A stretch of DNA of 64,000 bases from SAR116 cluster bacterium AG-447-A06 (GCA_003212345.1 QCPZ01000002.1:124001-188000); one strand, 5' to 3'; shown: positions 44,398 to 53,994, counted from the first letter of the stretch. A program made the numbers and translations. Notes: generated from the letters alone by a model not told the origin.

Positions 44398-44877
44398 ATG
44401 GCATTTAATCGGGATAGCATTATTGCATTGATACTTATCATGGCGAGCGGTGGGCTAATGCTCGCAAGTTTTGAAATTCGTGAACCAGATTATGGCGTGT
44501 TGTCACCTGCGGCTTGGCCACGGTTAATCATTGTTATCCTCGGCATTTTAAGCGTATTATATTTCATTCAATCGCTTCGCATGGCCAAGGTTAAAAACCT
44601 TGATACACCCTCACATAGTCTTGTGAGCTTTTTCTCGTATTGGCGAAATGTATTCTCAGTATTTATTATTTTTGCGGTTTACCTTATTTTACTTCCATAC
44701 CTTGGAATGTTGATCGGCAATTTAGTTTTTAGTTTTGTACTATTGTCAGTTCTTGGCGGCTGGCGTTCATTTTTGATGCATGGACTAATAGCAATTGGCA
44801 CTTCTGGCGGCATGTGGTTACTATTCACATATGCGCTTGAAGTATTTCTGCCGCGCGGATCTCTGACGGGGCTTTAG
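44398..44877 (+). CDS. tctB: tripartite tricarboxylate transporter small membrane protein (first set)
   Basis: A 159-residue protein with four hydrophobic segments and the TctB-like opening FNRDSIIALILIM. It is the poorly conserved small membrane subunit. The ATG at 44398 is preferred because homologues start just before the first helix; an upstream start at 44323 would run through the hairpin. tctA starts 5 bases after its stop. Confidence 0.87.
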   Translation: MAFNRDSIIALILIMASGGLMLASFEIREPDYGVLSPAAWPRLIIVILGILSVLYFIQSLRMAKVKNLDTPSHSLVSFFSYWRNVFSVFIIFAVYLILLPYLGMLIGNLVFSFVLLSVLGGWRSFLMHGLIAIGTSGGMWLLFTYALEVFLPRGSLTGL

Positions 44878-44882
44878 TTCTT

Positions 44883-46535
44883 ATGGACATTTTTATACCA
44901 GCCTTTTTAAACATCGTTGACCCATCTACGCTAATTTTTATGACTGTTGGCGTGGGTGCAGGGTTAATGGCGGGTTCAATTCCCGGCTTTACTATTGCCA
45001 TGGCAATTGTCCTCACTCTACCTTTTACTTTTTCGATGCCACCTGCCCAAGGCTTGGCAACCATGATTTCGGTTCTTGTTGGCGGTTTGTCAGGTGGTCT
45101 TATGTCTGGCATCCTGACTGGAATACCTGGCACCCCTTCCTCCGTTGCAACTACTTTTGATGGTTTCCCAATGGCCCGCAATGGCGAGCCGGGGCTCGCT
45201 CTAGGTATAGGCGTCTGGTCTTCTTTTTGTGGCGGCATTATTTCGGCTGTTTTACTTGTCCTTTTTGCGCCTCAACTTGCTGCTGTTGGTCTAGAGTTCC
45301 AGCCATGGGATTTCTTTATGTTGGTAATGTTTGCGCTAACCGTCACAGCCTCATTGGCGGGCAGCCATCTCATTAAAGGTTTGATTGCAGGTGCCGCTGG
45401 CTTATTGATTCGAACCGTTGGTGAGGATGATGCGGTTGGCGTTGGGCGATTTGATTTTGGTTCAGATTATCTTTTAACCGGTTTTGACTTCATAGCTGTT
45501 CTGATAGGATTGTTTGCCTTTTCTCAATTGCTTTCTGACCTTCGCAATCCAGCAAGCGCTCGCAAAGCCTTGAGTGATCAAAAACAAATTTTTGTAAAAA
45601 TTGAGCATCGCCGTGCCATCATGATTTTGATCAAAAACTGGGTTGTGGTGATCCGGTCTGCCCTAATTGGAATGTTCACTGGAATTCTACCCGGAGCTGG
45701 TGGGTCAATCGCCAACATCCTCGCCTATGACCAAACCAAAAAAGCAGTCAAAGATGACTCAAAATTTGGAAAAGGTGATCCACGGGGAATAATCGCACCG
45801 GAAGCATCTAATAATGCAGTTGAAGGTGGTGCGTTGACACCATTGATGGCACTCGGAATTCCGGGTGATATAAGTGCTGCTGTAATGCTTGGTGCACTTT
45901 TGATGCATGATATTGTACCTGGCCCAACATTTATCAGTGACGAGCCAGTCCTCGCGTCATCTATCTATATCGCTTTCTTTCTTGCCAATTTTATTATGAT
46001 TGGAATGCAGTCTGGTATGCTTCGGATTTTTGTTCTTGTAACTCGAATCAAAACCTATGTATTGGCAACCGGTATTTTGACTTTTGCAACCATTGGAGTG
46101 TTCGCTCTCCATAACTCTGTTGAGGATATCTGGACGTTATTCTTCTTCGGTATTCTTGGTTTTTTTATGAGGCAGTACGGGTTCCCTCTTGCACCAATGA
46201 TTTTAGGCGTCGTGCTTGGTGACATCGCCGAGCTGAATCTGGCAAGAGCCCTCGCAATTGACCCAGATCCGATGTTGTTCATTGCTCGTCCATGGTCACT
46301 TTTCTTTACTATTATCGCACTATTTTCAATCATTTTTCCGATCTACCAAAAACAACGCGGTAGCGGGTCCCTTCTTGAAAAACTCTATTCGCCCTTAATG
46401 CTTCTCGGACTCAGTATTCCCTTATTCATGATGGGCGGTATGTTCCGAACCACACTTGCAACCGCAGCATTAGTAATCGGAGCTTATGTCATCTGGCGGC
46501 GTTTCAATGGTCGCAGACTAAAGCAAAGATATTAA
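44883..46535 (+). CDS. tctA: tripartite tricarboxylate transporter large permease (first set)
   Basis: A 550-residue membrane protein. It shows the TctA motifs GVGAGLMAGSIPGF near the start, ILTGIPGTPSSVATTFDG, GMFTGILPGAGGSIANILAYDQ and APEASNNAVEGGALTPLMALGIPG. It forms the sodium- or proton-coupled pathway. The last about 60 residues (after GSGSLLEKLYS) form extra helices beyond the usual about 500 residues. Confidence 0.93.
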   Translation: MDIFIPAFLNIVDPSTLIFMTVGVGAGLMAGSIPGFTIAMAIVLTLPFTFSMPPAQGLATMISVLVGGLSGGLMSGILTGIPGTPSSVATTFDGFPMARNGEPGLALGIGVWSSFCGGIISAVLLVLFAPQLAAVGLEFQPWDFFMLVMFALTVTASLAGSHLIKGLIAGAAGLLIRTVGEDDAVGVGRFDFGSDYLLTGFDFIAVLIGLFAFSQLLSDLRNPASARKALSDQKQIFVKIEHRRAIMILIKNWVVVIRSALIGMFTGILPGAGGSIANILAYDQTKKAVKDDSKFGKGDPRGIIAPEASNNAVEGGALTPLMALGIPGDISAAVMLGALLMHDIVPGPTFISDEPVLASSIYIAFFLANFIMIGMQSGMLRIFVLVTRIKTYVLATGILTFATIGVFALHNSVEDIWTLFFFGILGFFMRQYGFPLAPMILGVVLGDIAELNLARALAIDPDPMLFIARPWSLFFTIIALFSIIFPIYQKQRGSGSLLEKLYSPLMLLGLSIPLFMMGGMFRTTLATAALVIGAYVIWRRFNGRRLKQRY

Positions 46536-46567
46536 AATGATATTCGGTGTCGCAGAGGTTTGTTAGG

Positions 46568-47665
46568 TTAGTCTATGAACAAATTTCCTGCTGCCAATTT
46601 GCGAGCGGTCCGAACAAGTCCTGCTGAACGTAAAGCAAACCCGCCAACAGTCCCTATATCATCACTTTGATCATCACTATTGTAATCCACAATCACATCA
46701 ATCGTACCGGACGGATGTTCAATAGAAATGGTTGCGGGGCTGACTCTAGGCCGCAATAGTAACCCGTCTGCAATGCTTCCAGCCATTACCGCACAAGATG
46801 CAAGACATTGCGCGCCAGTCACAGCCATTGTCGGGTGCGGTTGCCACGGCATGAAATAGCGAGCAGCAATCGTACCGCCTGCCTTAGCTGGTGCAAAAAT
46901 CGCAAATTTTGGTGTAACTGAATTGCTAACATCGCCCATTCCCATCGCGACACCGGCGGCCAATCTTATTCTTTCCATACGGCTCATGAAATCGGTATTA
47001 CCCCCAAGTTGCTGAACTGTCTCGTGCCCTGACAACCCAAAGGCATCTGCTCGAGCAATCACCATAGGCATAGCAACATCCATACAGGTCACTTCAACGT
47101 CATTGAATTTGTCGCGCAAATTACCGGTTGGCAATAACTTTCCAGTGGCTGACCCGACAACATCCATAAATTGCAGATCAATCCGTGCTGCTGTCCCGGG
47201 CACGCCGTCAATAGCAGTGTTACCGTCATACCTAACGATGCCACCCGGCGTTTGAACCCGAGCCTCAACCACCGCACCGGTGTTTACTAACTTGATGCGA
47301 ACTGTAGTTATCACGTCACTTGCTGGCATTAAGCCCATTTCAATAGCAGCTGGGCCCACCCCTGACAAAATGTTGCCACATGTCGGCTTGAAGTCCACAA
47401 GTTGATCCGCCACGGAGACCTGCGCGAAAAGATAATTAATATCAGTCTCTTTGTTGTTGGACCGAGACAATATTGCAACCTTATTTGTCACCTGATTTCC
47501 TCCACCAATTCCGTCAATATTCAGCGGATGACCAGCGCCAATCACCTTAAGCAAAATTCTTGTAATATCATCCCGGTTTTCTGGCAGGTCAGCAGCATTA
47601 AAGTATGGTCCACGCGAGGTACCACCACGCATGAAAAGAAATGGGATTTCGTGTTGCCTGATCAT
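46568..47665 (-). CDS. PrpF-family isomerase, 4-oxalomesaconate tautomerase-like
   Basis: A protein of about 365 residues. The opening IPFLFMRGGTSRGPYF and the segments DGIGGGNQVTNKVAIL, CGNILSGVGPAAIE and DGVPGTAARIDL match the PrpF/GalD group more closely at the GalD (4-oxalomesaconate tautomerase) end. These enzymes shift a double bond in unsaturated tricarboxylates. The start is ATG at 47665 behind AAGGA; an open upstream extension of 54 codons has no homology feel. It is convergent with tctA and may process the imported acid. Confidence 0.87.
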   Translation of the reverse strand: MIRQHEIPFLFMRGGTSRGPYFNAADLPENRDDITRILLKVIGAGHPLNIDGIGGGNQVTNKVAILSRSNNKETDINYLFAQVSVADQLVDFKPTCGNILSGVGPAAIEMGLMPASDVITTVRIKLVNTGAVVEARVQTPGGIVRYDGNTAIDGVPGTAARIDLQFMDVVGSATGKLLPTGNLRDKFNDVEVTCMDVAMPMVIARADAFGLSGHETVQQLGGNTDFMSRMERIRLAAGVAMGMGDVSNSVTPKFAIFAPAKAGGTIAARYFMPWQPHPTMAVTGAQCLASCAVMAGSIADGLLLRPRVSPATISIEHPSGTIDVIVDYNSDDQSDDIGTVGGFALRSAGLVRTARKLAAGNLFID

Positions 47666-47842
47666 CAGAAATTCCTTTTCACGAAAAAAACTTTTAACAT
47701 GCGGAAGGAGATCCGGGATAACTCCCCCTAAAGTTGCCATCATATATACAATACTCAATTTCTGTATAGACTGAATGTACGCCATATAGGATTGCGGGTA
47801 ATCCTTTTGGAACACGTGACAAGACAAAAAGGGAAATGTGAG

Positions 47843-48739
47843 ATGAGTAATAGTGGTATTGGGTTTATCGGACTAGGGCAAATGGGTCTGGGTATGGCCA
47901 ATAATCTTGGCCAGGTGGCCCGTCCATTTTATGCTTATGACGCACTTCCGGAGGCAACCAAAAGGCTAGAGGGTGATGACATTATCATTGCCAGTTCAGT
48001 TTCAAACATGGCCCAAAACTGCCATTTGATTTTTTTGTGCCTGCCATCGGCAAAAGAGGTTAAGGAAGTGATTTTTGGGCCTGAGGGTATTGTCGATTCA
48101 GCACTGCCCAATCTGTCGGTCATTGATACATCTACTATTGATCAAACTGAAGCAATCTCCATTCATAACCAGTTGGCAGGCAAAGGCATTACATATGCTG
48201 ACTGTCCAATATCAGGTCTGCCTTTTCGAGCCACTGATGGAACATTAACACTGATGTTTGGAGGCAGCAGGGACCTTTTTGATACTACAAAGCAAGAACT
48301 AGATGCGATGGGTGAATTTATTGTCTACTGCGGTGAAAGCGGCGCTGGCCAAATGATGAAAGCAGTGAATAACATTATTTATAATATCAATATTGTTGCA
48401 TTGTGCGAGGTTCTACCACTAGCTGTAGCGGGAGGACTCTCCACTGACGCGTTGACAAAAGTCGTTACAACAGCCAGCTCACGGAGCTTCGCTGCTGATC
48501 ATTTTATTCCACGCATGCTGCAACGTCAGTTTAATAATGATTTTGCGATGGAAAACGCATACAAAGACATTCTCAATATTCAAAGAATTGCTATTGAAAA
48601 CAGAGCATTGACACCTTTAGTGAACGCAATGACAAGCAGTTATCAAACGGCGATTAGTGCAGGATTGGGCAGTGAACCGAAAAGTGCCATCATCAAAATT
48701 TACGAACAAGTGCTTGGCACTGAATTTAGTAACAAATAA
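47843..48739 (+). CDS. 3-hydroxyisobutyrate dehydrogenase-family oxidoreductase
   Basis: A protein of about 298 residues of the beta-hydroxyacid dehydrogenase family. It has GFIGLGQMGLGMA near residue 6, the substrate segment DCPISGLPFRATDGTL, and GAGQMMKAVNN with the catalytic Lys. The substrate group includes tartronate semialdehyde and 3-hydroxyisobutyrate. The ATG at 47843 is supported by the homologous start. It is divergent from the PrpF-like gene, probably in the same catabolic set. Confidence 0.88.
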   Translation: MSNSGIGFIGLGQMGLGMANNLGQVARPFYAYDALPEATKRLEGDDIIIASSVSNMAQNCHLIFLCLPSAKEVKEVIFGPEGIVDSALPNLSVIDTSTIDQTEAISIHNQLAGKGITYADCPISGLPFRATDGTLTLMFGGSRDLFDTTKQELDAMGEFIVYCGESGAGQMMKAVNNIIYNINIVALCEVLPLAVAGGLSTDALTKVVTTASSRSFAADHFIPRMLQRQFNNDFAMENAYKDILNIQRIAIENRALTPLVNAMTSSYQTAISAGLGSEPKSAIIKIYEQVLGTEFSNK

Positions 48740-48885
48740 ATTGAGATTATTAGACGATTACCTCTTTTGTCACACCCAAAACACCCACAAACCTGTTTTA
48801 AGAATTTCGTTTTGCTTATAAAACCAAATCAATTGCCTGGCTGTTTTTTTCATAGTAGGTGTAAAGCGCAAAAATAAGGGAACAG

Positions 48886-49593
48886 ATGTCAATCTATTCA
48901 GACTCACTTGCTGCCGCCTTTGGGCTGCTTGCAACCGCCGACAGCGACTTGATGGAAATACTTTATCTTTCGATCAATGTCAGCCTTTTATCGTTGGTGC
49001 TATCTTGCGCGATTGGTCTCCCAATTGGAGCCATTCTCGCGATACGCCAGTTCCATGGGCGCGATACACTGGTTGGCATTTTTAATGCCCTAATGGGGCT
49101 GCCACCAGTTGTTGTTGGGCTTCTGGTCTATTTGCACCTATCACGTTCTGGACCATTTGGCTGGCTGGGATTGTTATACACACCGCAAGCCATGGTGATA
49201 GCGCAGATGATCCTGATTACCCCCATCATCATAGCGCTATCTTGCCAGGTACTTGAAGATATGCATGAGGGTTATAAAGATTTTTTTGATAGCCTTGTTG
49301 TGCCAAAACGGACGGCGCTTGTCGCCTACATTATTGACGCGCGCTATTCGCTGATGACGGTAATTCTTGCCGGATTTGGCCGGGCCGTTTCTGAGGTAGG
49401 GGCGGTAATTATCGTCGGTGGGAACATCGATCATCTAACGCGTGTAATGACAACTGCAATTGCCCTGGAAACATCAAAAGGTGAACTTGAACTAGCTCTT
49501 GCACTTGGTTTTGTTTTATTAAGCATCTCGCTTGCAGTTAATTTTCTGGCGCAATGGCTCAAAGCGTCTGCCAAAAGGCGGGCCTATGTCTGA
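48886..49593 (+). CDS. tupB: tungstate ABC transporter permease
   Basis: A 235-residue membrane protein with about five helices. The coupling segment DFFDSLVVPKRTA and the typical TupB stretch GFGRAVSEVGAVIIVGGNIDH are seen. It forms the channel for tungstate (or molybdate) import with TupC and TupA encoded directly downstream. AGGGA stands before the ATG. The end overlaps tupC by 8 bases. Confidence 0.9.
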   Translation: MSIYSDSLAAAFGLLATADSDLMEILYLSINVSLLSLVLSCAIGLPIGAILAIRQFHGRDTLVGIFNALMGLPPVVVGLLVYLHLSRSGPFGWLGLLYTPQAMVIAQMILITPIIIALSCQVLEDMHEGYKDFFDSLVVPKRTALVAYIIDARYSLMTVILAGFGRAVSEVGAVIIVGGNIDHLTRVMTTAIALETSKGELELALALGFVLLSISLAVNFLAQWLKASAKRRAYV

Positions 49594-50320
49594 TAAAACC
49601 ACTCCTGCACTTAATTGCCTGCTGCCAATCACCGTTGACAATCTATCATTGGCTATGAACGATCGCGTTTTGATTGACCGCATAACATGTCAAATTAAGG
49701 GCAATGGTATAACCGTAATTATGGGGCCAAATGGTGCCGGAAAAAGCCTTTTTTTGCGTTGTCTACATGGTTTGGTAGAACCCGACTCTGGGCAAGTGTA
49801 CTTTGCAGGCGAGCCGCCATCACCTGCTATTCGACAACGGCAGTCAATGGTGTTTCAGGCACCAACGATTCTACGTCGAACAGTTCTAGCAAATCTTTTG
49901 TTTGTGGCCCGTCAACGCGGCATGTCAAATTCTCAAACTTCAATAGATTGCCTAGCCCAACTGCGACTTGACCATCTGGCCCAACATCCTGCACGGCTAT
50001 TGTCTGGTGGCGAAAAACAGCGGCTCGCTCTTGCCAGAGCACTGATAATAAAACCTGCAGTTCTTTTTCTAGATGAGCCCACATCAAATCTCGATCCCAC
50101 ATCTGTTGATACCATCGAAAGAAATTTGCAATTAGTCAGACAGCAAGGGACAAAAATCATTCTGGTCACCCATGATCTGGGGCAGGCCAAACGCCTTGCA
50201 GGTGATGTGCTGTTCCTTAACCATGGAAAACTTAGTGAACATAGCCCAGCGACTTCATTTTTCAAGAATCCAGAATCAAAAGCTGCCAAAGATTATCTTG
50301 CTGGCAAACTTGTTTTTTAA
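49586..50320 (+). CDS. tupC: tungstate ABC transporter ATP-binding protein
   Basis: An ABC ATPase of 244 residues. Walker A GPNGAGKS (47-54), LSGGEKQR (139-146), Walker B VLFLDEPTSNLD and the switch VTHDLGQ are all intact. The ATG at 49586 overlaps tupB. The C-terminus lacks the molybdate-binding MOP domain of ModC, consistent with TupC. Confidence 0.9.
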   Translation: MSDKTTPALNCLLPITVDNLSLAMNDRVLIDRITCQIKGNGITVIMGPNGAGKSLFLRCLHGLVEPDSGQVYFAGEPPSPAIRQRQSMVFQAPTILRRTVLANLLFVARQRGMSNSQTSIDCLAQLRLDHLAQHPARLLSGGEKQRLALARALIIKPAVLFLDEPTSNLDPTSVDTIERNLQLVRQQGTKIILVTHDLGQAKRLAGDVLFLNHGKLSEHSPATSFFKNPESKAAKDYLAGKLVF

Positions 50321-50363
50321 TTACAGTCAAATGAGCAAATAGGAAATGCAGATTAAGAGAAAT

Positions 50364-51179
50364 ATGACAGTGACAAAATTTATAATTTTTGTTGTTCTCA
50401 ACACGGCTTTCCTCACAGGAAATGCGTTTGCCGACAACACTATTTTGGTGCAATCAACAACTTCAACAAAGAACTCTGGCCTGTATGATCACATTTTGCC
50501 ATTGGTAAAACAAGATACTGGCGTCACTGTAAATATTGTGGCCGTTGGCACTGGTGCCGCCATCAAGAATGCAATGAATTGTGATGGTGATGTATTATTG
50601 GTTCATAGCCGGAAGCGCGAGGATCAATTTGTTGCCAGCGGTTATTCCAAAAAGCGCTACGATGTGATGTATAATGATTTCATTATTGTTGGCCCAAATG
50701 ACGATCCTGCGGGCATTGCCAAAATGAATGATGCTGTTGCTGCCTTGAAAAAAATTGCAGCCACCAAGTCTAAATTCGCCTCTCGCGGTGATGACTCCGG
50801 GACGCATGGCAAGGAGAGATCTTTGTGGAAACGTACTGGCGTGAATCAGGATGCCAGCTCGGGTAGTTGGTATCTAGAAACAGGATCTAGTATGGGTGCA
50901 ACCTTGAACACGGCTGTCGGCACAGAGGCCTATACATTGAGTGATAGATCATCTTGGGAAGTGCATGCCAACAAGTCTGATTTCAAAATTATGGTCCAAG
51001 GTGATAAACGCCTATTTAATCCTTATGGCGTGATGCTAATTGACCCGGTTCGCTGCCCCAGTGTAAACAGCAACGGCGGCAAAGCTTTTATTGATTGGCT
51101 AATCTCGGAAAAAGGACAAAAAGCTATTGCACGCTTCAAGGTTGCTGGCAAACAAATGTTTTATCCTAACGCCCAATGA
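50364..51179 (+). CDS. tupA: tungstate-binding periplasmic protein
   Basis: A protein of about 271 residues with a signal peptide (MTVTKFIIFVVLNTAF, cut near AFA) and the TupA motif VQSTTSTKNSGLYDHILP, which carries the oxyanion-binding TTS residues. SRGDDSGTHGKE is the second family signature. The start at 50364 is chosen because AGGAA directly abuts the in-frame ATG at 50346; both are possible. The gene order tupBCA is unusual; tupABC is more common. Confidence 0.91.
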   Translation: MTVTKFIIFVVLNTAFLTGNAFADNTILVQSTTSTKNSGLYDHILPLVKQDTGVTVNIVAVGTGAAIKNAMNCDGDVLLVHSRKREDQFVASGYSKKRYDVMYNDFIIVGPNDDPAGIAKMNDAVAALKKIAATKSKFASRGDDSGTHGKERSLWKRTGVNQDASSGSWYLETGSSMGATLNTAVGTEAYTLSDRSSWEVHANKSDFKIMVQGDKRLFNPYGVMLIDPVRCPSVNSNGGKAFIDWLISEKGQKAIARFKVAGKQMFYPNAQ

Positions 51180-51218
51180 AAAAGACGAATGCTGATCAAA
51201 CCTAGCATCAAAGACTTT

Positions 51219-52196
51219 TCATGGTGTCAGCAAAATCTTTCCTATGTGATTGCTCGATTCCATTAGCTGGTGTGCCTCAGCAGCATTTGCAAAAGAAAAT
51301 ACAGCATGCGTTTCAGGGGCGATTATTCCATCCGTAAATTTGGGCCAGACGTGTGTTTCAAGTGACTTGCAGATTTCAGATTTTTCAGCGATTGAGCGCG
51401 GCCGCAAGCGAGCCCCTGTGATTGTGAGATGTTTGCTATGAACATGGCCAAAATCAATTTCTGCCAATTTACCACCCCGAAGATTTATAATCATAAGCCG
51501 CCCACCATGAGCAAGAAGAGCTACTTCCTTTGGCAAATAATCGCCACCAATAATATCAACAATAACATCAACGCCCCGACCATTTGTTCTGCTTTGGACA
51601 ATGTCCACGAAGTCCTCGGCTCGATAATTGATCGCACAATCGGCGCCAAAACGCAGGATTGCATCACATTTCGTCTTATTGCGTGCCGTGGCGAATACAT
51701 TTGCGCCAAATGCCTTAGCGACCTTAATGGCGGCATATCCAATACCGCTTGTTCCGCCCTGTACAAGAAGTGTTTCACCCGGTCTCAGCTGGCACCGGTC
51801 CATCACATTAGTCCAGACGGTACAAAATACTTCTGGCAAACCAGCGGCGTCAACGACCGAGACACCATCGGGGATTGTCATGCACTGGCCTTCTGGAGCA
51901 ATCGCATATTCTGCATAACCTCCACCAATCAGAAGTGCGCACACTAAATCACCCGATTTGAACCGCGAACAATATTTACCAGTAGCAATTATTTCTCCGG
52001 CAACCTCCAACCCCATAATATCAGGCGCACCAGCAGGCACGGGGTACCTTCCCTCTCGTTCTCGAAGATCGGCGCCATTAACACCACTGGCATGCACCTT
52101 AATTAACACTTCACCGTCTTTTGGCAGCGGAACTGGGGTAACCATAACAGAGAGATTACTTGGTCCACCTGGAGTGGTTACTCCAACAAAGTGCAT
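51219..52196 (-). CDS. quinone oxidoreductase-like zinc-independent MDR protein
   Basis: A 325-residue protein of the medium-chain dehydrogenase family, PIG3/quinone oxidoreductase group. It has VKVHASGVNGADLRERE-like wording (from LIKVHASGVN), GLEVAGEI, and the NADPH site GGTSGIGYAAIKVAKAFGA. It lacks the zinc cysteines. It reduces quinones or enones with NADPH. It is divergent from the second TTT transporter with about 200 bases between starts. Confidence 0.9.
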   Translation of the reverse strand: MHFVGVTTPGGPSNLSVMVTPVPLPKDGEVLIKVHASGVNGADLREREGRYPVPAGAPDIMGLEVAGEIIATGKYCSRFKSGDLVCALLIGGGYAEYAIAPEGQCMTIPDGVSVVDAAGLPEVFCTVWTNVMDRCQLRPGETLLVQGGTSGIGYAAIKVAKAFGANVFATARNKTKCDAILRFGADCAINYRAEDFVDIVQSRTNGRGVDVIVDIIGGDYLPKEVALLAHGGRLMIINLRGGKLAEIDFGHVHSKHLTITGARLRPRSIAEKSEICKSLETHVWPKFTDGIIAPETHAVFSFANAAEAHQLMESSNHIGKILLTP

Positions 52197-52395
52197 TTTA
52201 TCTGGTAAAGATTTGATAGAGTTTTCCTCCGCACCTAATCTTAAATCGGTTTTATAACTTGCATTTAAAAAAATATGCTTTTCAAGGCAAAATATTCGCA
52301 GAAACCCAAAATTACATTGACAGACAAGCGTTACCTGACCACAAATATTGTGTCAAAATATAGAATCAATTAAAAGTTCACTTTTGGAGGAATTT

Positions 52396-53370
52396 ATGAG
52401 CATTCGTAAATCGATTGTGTTGACTGCAGCAGCAGCTCTCACTCTTACATCAGGTGCAGCACTAGCCGCCTATCCTGAGAAGCCGATAAAAATCATGGTG
52501 GGATTTTCCGCCGGTGGTGGAACAGACACAACATCTCGTGGCTTTGCGTCTTACATGCACGAAGCAGAGTCAATGGGTGGGCAGCCTGCCTACATTGTTA
52601 ACCTTCCTGGCGCTTCTGGTCAAAAAGCGGCAAAGCAAGTTCTGAAAGAAAAGCCTGACGGACATACATTGTACATGATTAATATCGGTACATTTATCGT
52701 AGGCGAATTAGCAAAGGGTAAAGACGCACCTTACAGCGTCAGAAATGATTGGGTTAATTTAGGTTGCATGTCGCAGCTCGTTACCTCATTGCAGGTACAC
52801 AGTTCTAACCCAGCAAAAAATATGGCCGAGTTTATTGCTAATGCAAAAGCCTCTGGAAAGGTACACACATGGGGAACATCAGGCGCCACAACAATGCACT
52901 CTGGCATTGGGCATCTGTTCTTTGATACCTATGGAATCCCGCATAAAAAGGTCCCATTCAAGGGTGGTTCTAAAGCCCGCGCCGCTCTCGTGTCTCAATC
53001 CGTTGAGTCAGTTTTCGGTGGTAACAACACTATAGCTGGTTTTGAGGACGTAATTCGTCCACTGGCCACAGCTGGTGCTGGCAGGGACACCACAATGAAA
53101 GATCTGCCGACATTTGCCGAACAAGGCATGGAAGGAGCAGACTTTACGGGTCTATTCTGCCTATTTGCACCAAAGGGTGTCCCTGAAGAGGTCAAAACAA
53201 AGGTTGGAGCGGCTATCAAGCACATCGCAGGCATAAAAGGCTTCAAAAAGTTTATGAAGAAAAACAACTTAGCTGCATTTGAAACTGATGCGAAAGCAGC
53301 AGTGGCTGCACAAAACGTGATGTACAAAACAATGGGTCCGGTTGTTGCAAAAATACTTGCAAGTCAATAA
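52396..53370 (+). CDS. tctC: tripartite tricarboxylate transporter substrate-binding protein (second set)
   Basis: A 324-residue Bug/TctC-type protein. The signal peptide (SIRKSIVLTAAAALTLTSG, cut near ALA) is followed by YPEKPIKIMVGFSAGGGTD, LPGASGQKAAKQVLKEKPDG and FAPKGVPEEV. The ATG at 52396 has a perfect GGAGG. It is only distantly similar to the first TctC, so it binds another acid. Confidence 0.92.
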   Translation: MSIRKSIVLTAAAALTLTSGAALAAYPEKPIKIMVGFSAGGGTDTTSRGFASYMHEAESMGGQPAYIVNLPGASGQKAAKQVLKEKPDGHTLYMINIGTFIVGELAKGKDAPYSVRNDWVNLGCMSQLVTSLQVHSSNPAKNMAEFIANAKASGKVHTWGTSGATTMHSGIGHLFFDTYGIPHKKVPFKGGSKARAALVSQSVESVFGGNNTIAGFEDVIRPLATAGAGRDTTMKDLPTFAEQGMEGADFTGLFCLFAPKGVPEEVKTKVGAAIKHIAGIKGFKKFMKKNNLAAFETDAKAAVAAQNVMYKTMGPVVAKILASQ

Positions 53371-53390
53371 GACTAAATAGAAATTGTCGA

Positions 53391-53430
53391 AAAGGGACAG
53401 GTGAACTAGAAAAACTTGTCCCTTTTTTTT
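53391..53430 (+). terminator. intrinsic terminator between tctC and tctB (second set)
   Basis: AAAGGGACA (53391-53399) and TGTCCCTTT (53417-53425) make a perfect 9-pair stem, with a run of eight Ts at 53423-53430. It lies 20 bases after the binding protein gene and 50 before tctB, so it should act as partial terminator within the operon. Confidence 0.85.
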
Positions 53431-53481
53431 ATCTAAAGTTTTCTTTATTTCAAAAATTTGAAGCTGATAGCCGGGGTTTGA

Positions 53482-53988
53482 ATGGCGAACGAAAATTACA
53501 AAACTAATATAGAATATGGTGTAAGTGCGGTTGTATCACTTATTGGTCTGTTTTTTGTATATCAAGCGTTCACGATTGGTGTTTCGAAAGAAGCTGTGGG
53601 CCCAAGGACAATGCCTATGACCCTTGCTGTCGCTCTAGTTCTGGGCGGGCTCTGGCTAGCATTTAGGGCCTTCCGCGGAAAAGCAGGGGACCTAAAGGAA
53701 GGGTATGGCTTTTTAGAGAGCAACTTAAAGCGAATAACACTCGTGGTCGGCTGTGGTTCTTTATTTGTTCTTACTTTCTGGCTGCTTGGATATTTTGCAG
53801 CAATTATAGTAACATATATCTCCATGCTCTATGCTTTTGGTGTAAAAGAGCATCTAAAAATAATAACTGGTGCCATTGTTATGGCTTTTGTTATGCAATG
53901 GTTATTTATGGGTATTATGAGATTAAACGATCCCAGTGGCGTGCTCATTGACTTGCGTCCATACACAACTTTGATTAGCGGGGAATAA
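53482..53988 (+). CDS. tctB: tripartite tricarboxylate transporter small membrane protein (second set)
   Basis: A 168-residue protein with four hydrophobic segments and the TctB-like stretch VGPRTMPMTLAVALVLGGLWL, matching the family's GPRxFPxxL pattern. tctA follows 6 bases after the stop. No strong ribosome site is seen before the ATG at 53482. Confidence 0.87.
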   Translation: MANENYKTNIEYGVSAVVSLIGLFFVYQAFTIGVSKEAVGPRTMPMTLAVALVLGGLWLAFRAFRGKAGDLKEGYGFLESNLKRITLVVGCGSLFVLTFWLLGYFAAIIVTYISMLYAFGVKEHLKIITGAIVMAFVMQWLFMGIMRLNDPSGVLIDLRPYTTLISGE

Positions 53989-53994
53989 CTCCAA

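Noticed and set aside
5201-52282. Exact 16-base repeat AAAAAAATATGCTTTT at 5201-5216 and 52267-52282, both upstream of genes.
   Set aside because: In a 64 kb AT-leaning window about one such chance match is expected, the flanks do not match, and the neighbouring genes are unrelated.
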